A DNA stretch of 64,000 nt from Telopea speciosissima (lineage: Eukaryota; Streptophyta; Magnoliopsida; Proteales; Proteaceae), in the NCBI RefSeq assembly GCF_018873765.1, contig NC_057922.1, forward strand, positions 66,984,755-67,048,754, read 5' to 3'. The notes beneath the pieces were generated by a model that saw only the letters and a list, made by a program, of their open reading frames with translations, searched no databases and was not told where the DNA came from. Below, piece by piece: positions 20,820-32,851 of this stretch (its first letter is position 1; each line of letters opens with the position of its first letter). The translations under genes and the position numbers were made by a program.

Positions 20820-22545
20820 TAAAAAATTCTTGTTCTGCGTCTTTCTATTCTGCTTCGGCATTTGGTGTCTAATGAGTTGGGAGCAGCTTTTCAAAAGGGG
20901 AAGATTATTTCTTCAACCATTAGCCTTGCCTTGGAGTTGGTGAATCTCATGCACCCATCTATTCGGGGTGATAGTATAGGTTTAAAGTTGGATGTGCAAA
21001 AACCTTATGACACCTTGCCTTGGTTGATCAGGGTTTGGGTGTTTCTGTTTAGTATCATCAAAAAAAAAAAAAAAAAAAAAAAAGCTTATGACACCCTGCC
21101 TTGGAACTTTTTATTCGCTGTGCTCAAAAGCTTTGGGTTCTCCGAAAAATGGATCACTTGGCTACACCAATTTCTTTCGTCCACTAAATTAAATCTCAGA
21201 TCTTTTAAATGTAGGGCCATTGGTTACTATTCGGTGAAAAGAGGTCTTCCACAAAGCAATCCGTTATCTCATTCTGTGTATATTTGGTAGAAGAGGTACT
21301 GTGCAGAGAGCTGAACCAGCTTGTCAGAGATGATAAGACCAAAGCTCTTTCAGGTCCAAGGGGGGTGCAAGTCCCTTCCCATCTCTAATTTGTTGATGAT
21401 GTATTCATCTTCATGAATGCCTCAACTAGGTACGTGAGGAATTTAAAGGCTTTTCTACCAATGTATTAGGAATGATTTGGGCAACGTATCAACCTTGAAA
21501 AAAGCAAGATTTCTTTGGGAATATCTCTTCTGCTCGTAGACATAGGCTGTCAAATTTGATGAGGGTTCCTATATGTTCTCTTCCAACCCCGTATTTGGGA
21601 GTTGAAATCTTCAAGGTTGGGGTTTCAAAGGAGCTTCTTCTTCCTATTATGGATAAAATTAAAAGTCGTATGTTGGGTTAAAAGGGTAAATTATTGTCCA
21701 TGGCAGGAAGATCGAGCTTGTCAGGTCAGTGATATCAGGTATCCTTGTTCATAATTTTTCAATTTATTGATGGCCGGAGTCTCTAATTAAATTTGTAGAG
21801 AAATGGATGAGGAACTTTAATTGGTTTTTTTTTTTTTTGTTAAAGATTAGCAAAAGTATATTAATAGGAAAAAAATAATGATTTACAAGAATGGAAGAAT
21901 GAGAGACACCATTCGATCACATTGATTGGGTTAAGCTTAATATGATGGGAGTTCCCTTCGGAACCCAGGTCGTGCAGGAGCAAGTGGGGTGTTTTGCAAT
22001 CATGATGGTGCGGTAATCTCTTCTTTTTTGAGTTACTTGGGTGTTGCAACAAACTTTGAAGCAGAGTTTAAAGGCTTTACTCAAGGTGTTTTGCGGGCGA
22101 TGGAGTTAGGGATCCAAAATTTGTGGATTGAATGTGATTCGATAGCGGTAGTAACATCAATCCAAAAGCAGAGATATCTGTGGTTTGTTTGACAGGATTG
22201 GCTCTATATGCTCCAGTATTTGTCAAATATCATGTGGAAGGTTACACATTGTCTTAGAGAAGTAAATCCAACTGCGGATTTCTTGGCCAAAGTGGCAATT
22301 AAACTTGTCTCATTTTCCATTGATTTTTCTTTCCCTATGTCGGTTAAAGCGGACCTTCACTGGGTTGCAACGGAAAAGATTAGGTTCCAGTTTTGCTAAA
22401 GTTGTAATTTGGAGGTTAGGTTTCCCCTGCTGATGGCAATGCCAAAGGTGGGGGTTTCTTTTGTCTTTGCCTTCATCTGGGTTTGTCCAAAATCAGGCTT
22501 TCTTGTATATTCTTTCTCCTCTTCGTTAATATAATCTGATCTTTA
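20820..22545 (+). mobile_element. LINE (L1-type) remnant, reverse transcriptase and RNase H
   Basis: KILVLRLSILLRHLVSNELG, then AFQKGKIISSTI, KLDVQKPYDTLPW and RGLPQSNPLS are L1 reverse transcriptase motifs. GRAGASGVFCNHDG, ATNFEAEFKGFTQG, LWIECDSIAVV and CLREVNPTADFLAK are RNase H motifs at 21970-22300. The part between them is shortened: a T-run at 21822-21839 and unrelated sequence to about 21965 replace it. The 3' end is TTTAGTGAAAAAAG at about 22540. The frame has many breaks and the 5' end is missing. Confidence 0.8.
21004..21104 (+). mobile_element. Tiny poly(A)-tailed insertion with 20-bp target duplication
   Basis: CTTATGACACCTTGCCTTGG (21004-21023) and CTTATGACACCCTGCCTTGG (21085-21104) flank a 37-bp body starting TTGATCAGGG, followed by about 25 A. 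This is a very short 5'-truncated retroposon insertion into the LINE reverse transcriptase, made by LINE-type target-primed reverse transcription. Confidence 0.8.
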
Positions 22546-22599
22546 GTGAAAAAAGACATCATTGGATCACTGCTCCACCTTCGGCATGGCCATCAACAG

Positions 22600-22920
22600 A
22601 GCGGCGATCCAATCAAGGAAAAAGAAAAATCAACAGAATCTATATTTAGGTTTCAATTGAGCATCCTAGTTGACATCATGAAGGACAAAAGGAGGAGCAT
22701 AGTCCCAAAAAGTAGAAACTCTTGTAGCGGCTGCATGCTTTGCTAATCTGTCCGCAACAGAGTTCACTTCCCGATAATAGTGAAAGATCTGCATGTAATA
22801 TTGTCCAAAAAGTGCTTAAAGAACCACCATTTTTTGTTAAAAGCACCAAGAGATGTTTTGGTTTTGAATGCAATATACAACAAATTGCGAGTCACATTCG
22901 ATCTAGTGCTTATTTGGACT
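22600..22920 (-). mobile_element. LINE remnant, RNase H region, minus strand
   Basis: Minus-strand translation shows an ECDSQFVVY-like segment (broken), HYYREVNSVADRLAKHA and FWDYAPPFV, the end of a plant L1 ORF2 RNase H. It is a short, broken, separate copy lying tail to tail with the LINE at 20820-22545. Confidence 0.62.
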
Positions 22921-23943
22921 AGTGATGAGGAACTTTATTTGGACTAGTGATGTTGATTCAGTCGAGAAAATTTTCGTAAAATGAGAGGATGTTAGTAGAC
23001 CGTTTTCGGATGGTGGCAAATTGATCATTAACATGAATTATACGTTGAGACTCTCTCTTTACACATATGTGGCATGCCTAAAGATCAAATCATAACTCTC
23101 TTTTTTGATCTTTGATTGAGTTTTTTTTTTTGCTTTTTACAGCTTTCATGATTTCACTATCCATCCAGAATTGCACAGATCTCAAAATAGAGCTTGAATC
23201 TGATGCTTGTGCAAAAACTGCATCCTGAAACATACGTATCCTACCAAAAGAACAATCTATAACTTTCCAATCCGATAGCAGATTGATGTAATCCAATTTT
23301 CTTGGAAAGATAACTCGGAGATGTTCAATTTTCATATTTGGAGAAAAGCCAAATTTTATCTCGAAGGTAACTCAAAAAATACATGGAGTTTCCACTACAA
23401 CATAAACATGCAGTCTTCACCAAAATATTTCTTCATTTTAATGTGGCTTGGAGAATTGGACTTAATCAAATGGAACCATTTGTCATTGCAGAAAAATGAA
23501 AAATGAAAAATGAAAAATGGTAGAGAGTTCATTAAAAATCTCCAAACTCTTTAGGTTTGCCCCATTCCAGACCACTTGTACGACTCTTTCATACGAACTC
23601 GGATCAGCGCGATTCCAATTGTATTGAAAAATGACTCGACGCCCTACAACTTTCTAGTTCCGAGCTCTTCCCAAACTGTCACTTGGCCTGTCCAAATTGG
23701 ATCCAAAGGTTTTAACACATCAATGTGGACCTATGACTTTGCTATTCAAAGCCCATAAACCTTTCACCTGATCCTTCCACATGCTTGCCATTGATCGAAT
23801 AACAATGTCAAGTGCTGCCACTTTTGCCCGGATACCTCAATAATGTTGTCTAACTATCACATATCCAGTAGTCACTATCTGACACGTGTACAATGTCACT
23901 TATGCACCATTTTGAACACTTCCCAACTACCGACCACATGCCA
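22921..23943. other. Intergenic region
   Basis: A 24-bp direct duplication (TTATTTGGACTAGTGATG) lies at about 22911-22950. The rest is AT-rich with no clear gene; short open frames lack any family features. Confidence 0.5.
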
Positions 23944-23951
23944 CATGTGCC

Positions 23952-24714
23952 TATATAAGGGTGTCAAAATAGAATCGAAATTGACCGTTTATGATCGAAT
24001 TAAATTGAACCACAAAAGATTTGATCCAGTTTTGATTTCATAGATTTCCTTTCCAATTTGATTCTGGTTTTAGAACAAAAAACTAATTATTAACTGAATA
24101 AAAATCGTATAAAAACCGTTTTATAATTGATGATTTTTTTTTTTTAATAGATTATGATACCGTGGACACAATGAAGAACTAAAAAAAAAAGAGGCATAGT
24201 TTAATTTTTTTCTTAACTACTTAACATTTTGTTATCTTTTTTTCTAATCCTTTTTCCATAGTTACCATCTCCCATACTGTATTCCATAATTTTATCCTTA
24301 TCCATGGATACCATCATCATTGGTATCATGGTGGGTTACGTCCTTACATGGTAACATATATAGGTATAAAAAACTAACCCTAAGGCTAATCTCTATCAGT
24401 TTTGACCGGTAGACAACAATAAGTTTTTTCTCCCGTCTTTCCCTCTCCCACATAACGAGGACAAGAAAAATAGAATTAAAGGGTACAGAGGTGAAATCGA
24501 ACGTGAACCAATGCTACAATCGAACACAAATCGATCATTAATCGGATAACGAAAACTAAATAGAAACCAATAAAACTGCACCACATATAAAACATAAAAC
24601 AATTATGATTTTTGATAGATTCTTATCCAATGCGGTATTGATTTCTATGTTGCAAAATGTGCACTGAGCTGGAAGCGGACCGTTAAACTAAAACCACACC
24701 GTTTGACATCCTTA
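23952..24714. mobile_element. hAT-like non-autonomous element
   Basis: Ends TATATAAGGGTGTCAAA and TTTGACATCCTTA are inverted repeats. They are flanked by the exact 8-bp duplication CATGTGCC (23944-23951 and 24715-24722). The interior next to both ends is made of degenerate words such as AATCGAA and GAACC. No transposase is present. It shares the GGGTGTCAA terminus with the elements at 36224-37878 and 58549-63667. Confidence 0.82.
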
Positions 24715-24722
24715 CATGTGCC

Positions 24723-25564
24723 AAATCATCAAAACATGCCCATTCAATTCATTGTACGTGCCATCATACCTCATGTATAATTTGTCATGCTCATCATGCA
24801 CTCACATGCATCACATACATATATCATGCATTCCATCTTTTCCATAATCACGACCATGCATCCACATCATAATGCATGCATGAACACATCACCATCATGC
24901 TCCTAACATGCTATAAACATACAAAATCATGTTGAACATATTAGTATGAGCCTGCCATCACTGCTGCATGCCACACACACATGTCATGACATACCAACTG
25001 ACATATTAACCATATCAATAGTTGTACATACATATTGTACTCCTCATCTGCCATGTTCAATTGATCCAAAGTCCTGTCATTATGTCACACCCTTCAAAAA
25101 GAAAACAGTTTAAGTTGAAGCGGGTATCCGATATGCCTCTAAAACATTTTCAGTTCTACCCAAGATTTGCTTAATTTGTTTCGTTTAAAAAACACACTAC
25201 TAGTTGATAATATAATGGAAAAGGTTGGGCATGCAAGCACCTTACGTGTAGGGAGTCATTTTAAAGGGAAAAAAAGAGAGATAGACATGTAGGGTGCTAG
25301 CATGTGGTATACTACTAGCATACCCATCCCTCTCCCTAATATAACATTATCAAAATTAGACCTGGAACGAGAGACAGCCATACAAAGACATTTATTAAAG
25401 TAGGCAATACTCGGTGATAATAGATAACATTGGAGAGACTGCCAATGAGCTGTACGTGACAAATGATCTCAAGCCTTTGCATGCTTCCCTTCTTCAGTTG
25501 ATCTTTTTGTACTACTACAAAAATATTGTCACAAGGAGAAGAAAGAAATCCGTTGGTTATGGCC
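24723..25564. other. Intergenic region rich in CATGC words
   Basis: About 24745-24990 is dense in CATGCA/CATCA words, a low-complexity stretch. The remainder holds no recognisable gene. Confidence 0.5.
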
Positions 25565-25695
25565 AAATGTTTTTTGTATTGGGGCACAGGCTGCACCCAG
25601 ACACATGGAAGTGGATGAAATGGCCACCCTACCCCCCTAAATTACAGGTCCATATGTCTGAACGTAAGCTACGCTACGGCATAGAGAACATCTGC
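25565..25695. repeat. Foldback element, second family, copy 1
   Basis: Imperfect hairpin: GGGGCACAGGCTGCACCCAGACACA pairs with the TATGTCTGAACGTAAGCTACGCTACGGCA side, around a centre GGCCACCCTACCCCC. The same sequence occurs at 48284-48400. Confidence 0.7.
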
Positions 25696-25782
25696 CCAAT
25701 TATTTACTAAGTTAGTTAGTTAGTTTTGGGATAGTCACTACTTGTGATATATAATTAATCAAATCAATAACAAGATCAAGAT

Positions 25783-25804
25783 GTGGCTAGCTAGCTAGCT
25801 AGCT
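25783..25804. repeat. AGCT microsatellite
   Basis: About five copies of the self-complementary unit AGCT, 370 bp upstream of PME-B. Confidence 0.8.
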
Positions 25805-26076
25805 CATCCCTTTGATATATATACGGATCCAACTACCTAGTTGTATCCACTTACATGGAACGCACTCCAAATTTCCTCAAACTCTCATTGGGCCGGGAAG
25901 CAGCCAAGCAGGTTTGGTGGAATATGCATGTTGGGTTAGGGTTGTGGATCGCACGTAGTACCACGCGGCATTCATTATAAATTATAAAATTAATGCTGTC
26001 CCATCTTCTATTGTGTGTGTATCTCTGGATGTTTTACAGGATCCTAATAGAAATTTATATTTGTATCTTCGAGCGC

Positions 26077-26084
26077 ATATATAG
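26077..26084 (+). promoter_or_regulatory. Likely TATA box of PME-B
   Basis: ATATATAG about 95 bp upstream of the start codon. The position fits a plant core promoter with a leader of about 65 bp. Confidence 0.5.
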
Positions 26085-26175
26085 CCATACAGGCTACAGC
26101 TGACCGAGCGACGGGAAGACTCTTTCTTGCCGTCCTACGCACAGAGACAGGAGGGCAGGAAGAGAAAAGAAAACG

Positions 26176-28480
26176 ATGTCGATGTGTTCAGGTACAGGTT
26201 CGTGGAAAGCCTACGGGAAGATAGATGAAGCTGAACAAGAGAGACTGGAAGCTCGTCGGAAATTTAGAAAGAGAATTGTCATCATAAGCTTGTCGTCAAT
26301 CGTTCTTGTCGCCGTCATCGTTGGGGTTGGGATCGGAATTGCTTCTCGTGCGCGTGCCTCATCCTCTGGTAACTCAGGCAGCAGTGGTGGAGCTGCTCAA
26401 TCAATTTCGGATTCCATCAAGGCGGCATGTAAAGTGACCTTATACCCGGATTCTTGTTACACCAGCCTCTATGCCATGGTAACCAATTCCAGTCACTTCG
26501 ACGGCCAAAATCTGGCCAAGTTATCCATTCAAGTCGCCTTGACCGAACTATCCAAAGTGTCGGACCAAGTATCGCAGCTCCAATCCCAAGGCACACTTGA
26601 CCAGATTTCCGCAGCGGCTCTTGAGAACTGTATCGAACTTGTGGATCTGGCCATCCATCACCTCAATGACACATTGTACAGCTCCAATTGGGATAAACTC
26701 ACGATGCTTAAAGCGGTAGATGATCTGAGGACATGGTTGAGTGCAGCTGGGACGTCCCAACAGACTTGCCTTGACGGCTTGGAGAATTCATCGCAGGAAT
26801 TGCAGGCCACCGTGGCACGCTATACCGTAAACTCCACTGAATTCATCAGCAATAGCCTCGCCCTTGTTACCGCAATATCCAACATCGCCACCTCCATCAA
26901 TCTGCGACGACGTCGTTTGATGAGTAGTGATCGTGATGAGCTCCCAATGCCGATGTGGCTCACTTCCAAGGATCGAAAGCTACTCCAAAGTAATAGCAGC
27001 ACGGCAGCTAATGTGGTATTGGTTGTGGCTAAAGATGGTTCCGGTAACTACACCACAATTGGCGCGGCACTTAAGGCGGCGCCGGAGCAGAGCAGCAATA
27101 GGATTTTAATACATGTGAAGAAGGGTGTCTACACCGAGAAAGTTATTGTCGACAAGTCCAAATGGAATGTAATGATGGTCGGTGATGGCATGAACGTTAC
27201 CGTCGTTTCCGGTAGCCTCAATGTTGTCGACGGCACCCCCACATTCTCAAGTGCTACAATTGGTAAGTTTTTCCTTTCTTTGGTTTTTTCTTTTTTTTTT
27301 CCTCTTTCAATTCCACTGATTTTATTTTAGGGTTGAAAGAAGAAAACAAGTCTGATCTCAGTCCAAAAAGTGTTATGGTGATTCTTCGATGGGCCATTTC
27401 ACCTTCAAAACGCGCCAGAATGGCCTGTAGAACTCATCGAGACCTTCAAATCGATAATTATTTCGACATATTTTGGGTTCATGTTCAAATCAGACCGATG
27501 GGTTTTTTGAGTCTGTAGGTGCAATTCTATACTTTTTTGGGTTAGGGCTAGCTCTCTCTTATAAAGTATCCTTATCTCTTCTGAGAATTATGTGAGTTCT
27601 ATAATTTCTCTTTAGAGAAGGAGTGAAACCATTCTATCGCTCGGTCTTAGATGTAGCCTTCCTACTTGAGGGTGAACCACGTAAAATCCTTATCTTGTGT
27701 GATTGTGTGTTAATTTGTGCGTTCTTCTCTTTTTCTTCGCTTCTTTCTGCAATATCGCCATTTTTGGGCGTTGCTTTTCTAACACTAGTTAGTGTACTTG
27801 CAGCTGTGTTCGGGAAAGGATTCATAGCAAGAGATATAGGATTCAGGAATACAGCAGGTGCAATCAAGCAACAAGCAGTTGCCCTTTTATCAGCAGCAGA
27901 CGAGTCAGTGTTCTACAGGTGCCGCATCGACGCATTCCAAGACACTCTCTATGCTCATTCACTTCGCCAATTCTATCGGGAATGCGATATTTATGGGACA
28001 GTAGACTTCATCTTTGGAAATGCAGCAGTGGTGTTCCAGAATTGTAATATATGGGCGAGGGTACCATTAACTGGCCAACAGAACACCATTACAGCCCAAG
28101 GGAAATCTGATCCCAATCAAAACACTGGAATCTCCATACACAATTGCACCATATCCCCAGCAGGAAACTTGGCATCCGTTAACAGTTATCTTGGAAGGCC
28201 TTGGAAGAATTACTCAACCACCGTATACATGCGTTCAACAATGGGAAGCTTCATTAATCCTGCTGGGTGGCTATCATGGATGGGGAATTCACCTCCCAAC
28301 ACTATCTTCTACGCTGAGTTTAGAAACTCCGGCCCCGGATCTTCAACAAAGAATAGGGTTAAGTGGAAGGGGTTGAGAAAACTCACCCTTCCTCAAGCAA
28401 GACAGTTTACTGTTGGCTCACTTATCCAAGGAAACGATTGGCTCCCACAGGTCAGTGTGACCTACCAATCTGGTATGTAA
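26176..28480 (+). CDS. Pectinesterase/pectinesterase inhibitor, PME-B
   Basis: Exons 26176-27262 and 27804-28480, GT..AG intron in phase 1 at the same place as PME-A, give 587 aa. Like PME-A it has a charged N-terminus (YGKIDEAEQERLEARRK), a membrane segment at about 34-56, a Ser/Gly linker and a PMEI-like prodomain (ISDSIKAACKVTLYPDSCYT). Processing motifs are RRRLM and DRKLL. The catalytic domain has GVYTEK, Gln386, Asp409, Asp430 and Arg494; QAVAL is again followed by Leu. It acts on cell-wall homogalacturonan after secretion. The first ATG (MSMCSGTG) is preferred because no other in-frame ATG lies before the membrane segment. The frame is complete. PME-A and PME-B are tandem duplicates in one orientation 5.7 kb apart, separated mainly by LINE and hAT-like insertions. 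Confidence 0.93.
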
Positions 28481-28639
28481 AGTATCATATATTCCATGAT
28501 CGGGGCTTTTTGGGGTTTTATGGAAATTTTTTTCCCCTTCATTATTTGTAGATTTTTTTTTTTTTTTTTTTACCTAAGCCGATTTATTTTCTTTATGTGT
28601 TTCAAATACTATCAAGTTGAAGAGTATGCATTTGAATTG

Positions 28640-28905
28640 TCATTTTTTTTAGAATTTCAACCAAGGAAAAATGATGTTGTAACTAAGGAAGGTAAACCTT
28701 CCTCTTAATTTTGCCTTTTCAGTATAGTATTTTTTTTTTTTTTTTTTCCAATGAGGCTAAATCCTATAGCTTCACATAAAAATTGCATTTAATATTGCAT
28801 CCAAATAACTCAATTTTTTTGAAAATCAATTTTTACCACTGCATTAAATAACTCTTACGAATAAGATTAAGGGCAATTAAAAGAATGTCACCAAAAAAAA
28901 AAAAA
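28640..28905. repeat. Dispersed repeat, copy 2
   Basis: Resembles 862-1140 (see there). As at 862-1140, a MULE-type end lies directly to the right. Confidence 0.5.
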
Positions 28906-28952
28906 AAAATCTTTTAATGGGAAATGTGTATAGAAGAGATAATAATAATAAT

Positions 28953-29130
28953 AGGGTTTTTAACAAATACCCCCCTTGAAAATATCCATTTGTCTAAATG
29001 TTCCCCTACAATTTTTCAAATTGCAAACTCTCCCTTATTTTTAAAATAGTGTAACACTTTGGTCCAATCCGATAATTTAGGATGTTAGACATTATTTTCA
29101 AGGAATCTAATGACCAAAATGCCCCTCTGA
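28953..29130 (+). repeat. Solo MULE end related to the 1162-8936 element
   Basis: AGGGTTTTTAACAAATACCC and the following words (CATTTGTCTAAATG, CAAACTCTCCCTTATTTTTA, GTGTAACACTTTGGTCC) follow the order of the terminal repeat at 1162-1336. No inverted partner is seen within several kb, so it is a lone, diverged end. Confidence 0.6.
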
Positions 29131-29761
29131 TTAAAACCCATCAAATCAAAATTAAAGAATAAAATAACCAAATTGCCCCCATCTTCCCCAAACGACGGGC
29201 TCAATTCTTTCTCTATAGATTTTGGTTTGGCTAATTAAGAATTTTGTGTATTCGATGGGCTTCATTCTAGTTGTTTGTTCAATATCACATGCAATATTCT
29301 TCACGTAAAAAGTATTTATTTATTTATTCATAAAAAGTGGTTTTTTGATATAATAAAAAGAAAAAACACATCAAACAAAGAAAAATAAGTTACAAGCCAT
29401 GTAAAATTGTTTTGCATGTTTTTCAGTACTGTAGAATACCTTCTTTCGAATTTTCATCAGTTCCCCTAGCTCCCCCCATTTGTTGTATATCCTCTTTCCC
29501 CTCGTTAGAGTTAATTAGATAGAACAACAACAAAAAAAATAAAATAAAATGTCAAAAACATCTCACTCCAAACTAAACCAAACCAAACCACCCCCAAGTG
29601 AAAAATAATGTGAAAAGCCCATCTGCTGCATGCATGCATGCAGTATACTCCCTTTTTAATTAAACTCTGGTTTCTCATCCTCAAATTAAACATGACATTA
29701 ATATCAGCGATGGAGAAGTGAAGCTCTAGATAAAACATCAAACAGTTGTGAAAGTTGGGCC
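29131..29761. other. Intergenic region downstream of PME-B and PME-C
   Basis: The 3' flanks of two convergent genes. It contains (CATG)n at about 29628-29642 and A-rich runs; no gene is seen. Confidence 0.5.
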
Positions 29762-32700
29762 TCAAGCAAAGAAGCCTACTTTAACAGGGGTTCCTGTGGC
29801 CTTGATCCAGTTTGATTGCAAGAAAGGCTCCACAGTGTAGAGTTGGGCTTCCTTCTTGGTAATAACCTTATAGCCAGGCCACTTGACTCTGGCACTAAGG
29901 CTAGCTCCCGGTCCTTTGTTATTGTATTCAGCATAAAACAAAGTGTTGAGAGCGAAGTCTCCCTGCCAGGGTAACCAACCATCTGGATGGATAAGATCAC
30001 CGATCGTTGATTCCATGACTATGGTCCTGGAATACTCCTTCCATGGCCGCCCTAAGTAATTTTTGAAATTTGCTTTGACGGGTTCGAGGTCTGTATCTGG
30101 TTGGATGCGGCAATTTTGGAGGACAATTCCGGTGGTCTCACGCTTGTCGACCCTTCCTTGTGCTGTGACGATATTTTGTTGGTTGTCTAAGGGTTTCCTG
30201 ATCAAGATCAAGCAATTCTGGAATATTGCAGTTGCATCTCCAAAAATGAAGTCCACGGTGCCAGATATGACACAGCTTTTATAGAACTGCCTGTGAGTTT
30301 GAGCATATAGTGTGTCTTGATAACCCTCCATCCTACAATTGAGGAAAATTGAACGGTCAGCTTGCACTCTAAGGGCCACTGCCTGATGCTTTTGTGGACC
30401 CGCCGTGTTCCTGAATCCCATGGCTTGTCCTATGAAACCCTCTCCTAATGCCACTGCAATTATTTTAAACAAAAAATTAATATAATAAGATTGAAGGAAA
30501 ATAACTAATGTTATATTAATTATCAATGATAATGATAACATGCAATGTTTAGATGTTCAGGTCATTGTTGAATTAATGGACACTCTAACTAACATGGTAT
30601 TAGAGCATCACGCGCATCATCAATAATACATGACGCTTGTCATCATCAATATTAATATATGCATACGATCATCCAAAAAAAAAAAAAATCTTATGCCAGT
30701 TGAGCTTTTCCATCTAATAGCTTAAGTTTTTGGACTTCAAATGCAAATGGAGAAAATTAATTAAAGCATCAATTTAGCATACCGAAGGACGCAGTCTGGA
30801 AGGTCCTAACGCCATCAACAAAGTTCTTGTTTCCTGTGACGATTGTTTTTCTCGATCCGTCTCCGTACATGGTAACGTTTACCATATTCTTCGTCACAGT
30901 CACAGTCTCGTCATACATCCCTTGCTTCACATATATCACGTATCTGTATCATAATATCAGTTTTACTAAATAATTTTCAACAAATTAATTGTAAATTTAG
31001 CAAATTTAGCATGCATGCATGAATGAATCATTAATACAAATGCTAATTTCTTCTTATATTATTAAGGAAAATGAAATGAAACTTGAGTAGTAATTAACTT
31101 GATGATGATGATGATGATGATGATTCAGGTCACTTAGAGTAGCAATCTAAGCAGTGTTTGGTATGCATTTTTGGAATGAATTCTAGGCCAATTTTGTATT
31201 CTCGGACGATATTGATCAATATAGCCTTCCCTCTTCTTGGAACCCTATATTGGCTTTCCCAGATTGTCTCAATCTCTTCTAACTAGCTTTAAATTACACT
31301 CTCACCCCTGGTTTTTCAAACGAAACTCAAATCACCGTCCCCCCCCCCTACCCCTATATTAGACCCTAATATAACAAATTAGTCCCTACCATTAGTTTTA
31401 TTTTTATGTTGTCAAGTGATGTTGTCAGCCAGTTAAATAAATTTAAATCCCTAAACTATCCTTGATATCCAAACATAGAATTTGAAGGGTAGTATTGTAA
31501 ATTTAATTCTAATGTTTTAGTACAAGGGTAAAATAGTCCTTTCACACCAATAAGCAAACTAACAATAACTAACAGTCTGACTAATACCGTTACTGTAGAG
31601 GGGGACGGATGAATATTTTCAAAAAACCAGGGGATGATTTGAGTTTCGTTTGAAAACTAGGGGATGACGTGTAATTTAGATCACTTTCCAATGTAACCCA
31701 TGTGTTATAAGAAAACTATATTGGTAAATAGGCGATAAAAACAAGTATCTTTATCATCCGAGAATGCAAAATCGACTTAGAATGCATACCAAACGCTGCC
31801 ATATGTGAATGCATGTGTGATCATCAGATCAGATAACATACCGTCCAGTGTATGCTTTAGGCATGGCCAACAATGCCTCTGAAATGGTCTTAAATTGTCC
31901 ACTCCCGTCCTTGGCCACCACAGCATTAGGCTTTGGCTTGGAGGAGGCGCCCTTCCCTCTGAGCATCCTCCGATGCTCAAGTGACATCCAAATTGGAAGA
32001 CCATCCTCATCATATTGTGTCGTCAAGGAGGAGGAGGAGGTGGTGGTGGTGAGCTTCTCCTGGTGCCCCATAAGACGACGGTGACCTCCGAATCCCGGAA
32101 CCTGCAGGACAGAGAAGAAGGAGTTCACCTCGGAGACGATGGCAAGGGCATTGCTGGTCAGTTTCCTGACAGAATCCAAGGTCTTCTGCATCTTAGATTT
32201 CAAGTCGCCGTCAGGAAACCCATCGATGCAGGTCTGCTGGTAGGAGATCACAGCACTCAACCAATTGTTGAGGTCGTGTGACTTTGTGGGGAGATTTTTG
32301 ACGTTGGTGCCATTGCCCACTTGGGAGATGGAGTCCAGTAACTCTTCCTTGGCATCCGCAAGGAGTACCTTACAGTCCTCGAATGCATCCTTCTCCGCAG
32401 GATTGCTGAATTTAAAACGGGAAGAGGTGTCGACGGCCTTCCCCACCTCGTCCACGATCACCGTTATGGCTGCCTTGAGGAGATCCAAAGGCCGAGAAGC
32501 AGAATAGCTGGAATTGTTCTCCACTTTAGACAAGCTGGAGACGCATGCTTTCCTGTAATCCGTAGGTGCGCATATCATCTTGATTGCCTTACTCCATTTT
32601 GCTATGTCATTGCTGCTGCTTGATTCACCTTCGTTTTTATTCCCATTCCCATTCCCATTCCCATCCCCATCGTTCTGATTCTTGTTGTTGCTATTATTAT

Positions 32701-32851
32701 CTTTGGATTTAGAGACGATCATAACCCCGGAAGCAACGAGGATGAAAAGAATGAAGCCCACAGCTACCCCAATCGTGATCCTCTTTTTAAGCTTCTGTTT
32801 TCTTTCAGCCTTTCGACGTTCCGATAACAGCCCAAAGTCTTGGAACGCCAT
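29762..32851 (-). CDS. Pectinesterase/pectinesterase inhibitor, PME-C (PME21-like)
   Basis: Minus-strand exons 32851-31842, 30943-30783 and 30453-29762 join in frame to 620 aa. The N-terminus MAFQDFGLLSERRKAERKQK leads into a membrane segment (about 25-48) and a repetitive Asp/Asn/Gly linker (GNGNGNGN) encoded by a CCCATT microsatellite. The prodomain begins ICAPTDYRKAC and ends before RRLM. RRML precedes the catalytic domain, which has Gln414 (QAVALR), Asp437 (YQDTLY), Asp458 (DFIFGD) and Arg526 (LGRPW). CAPTDYRKAC and the long N-terminus recall Arabidopsis PME21-type proteins. The reaction is demethylesterification of homogalacturonan in the wall. The extra first intron (TGR-YV) is absent in A, B and D; the second is at the position shared by all four. 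The gene points toward PME-B, with 3' ends about 1.3 kb apart. Confidence 0.92.
31101..31124. repeat. GAT microsatellite
   Basis: Eight GAT units in the first intron of PME-C. Confidence 0.9.
31291..31677. mobile_element. MITE in PME-C intron 1
   Basis: AAATTACACTCTCACCCCTG and the mirrored end GGGGATGACGTGTAATTT are imperfect terminal inverted repeats. Further in, TCAAACGAAACTCAAATCA pairs with TGATTTGAGTTTCGTTTGA. The C-rich long-repeat form is like small MULE derivatives. No clear 9-bp duplication is visible, so the superfamily is unproven. Confidence 0.65.

Noticed and set aside
24745-24990. CATGC-rich stretch as a regulatory RY-element cluster
   Set aside because: The words are spread as low-complexity drift far from any start codon; a functional cluster cannot be supported.
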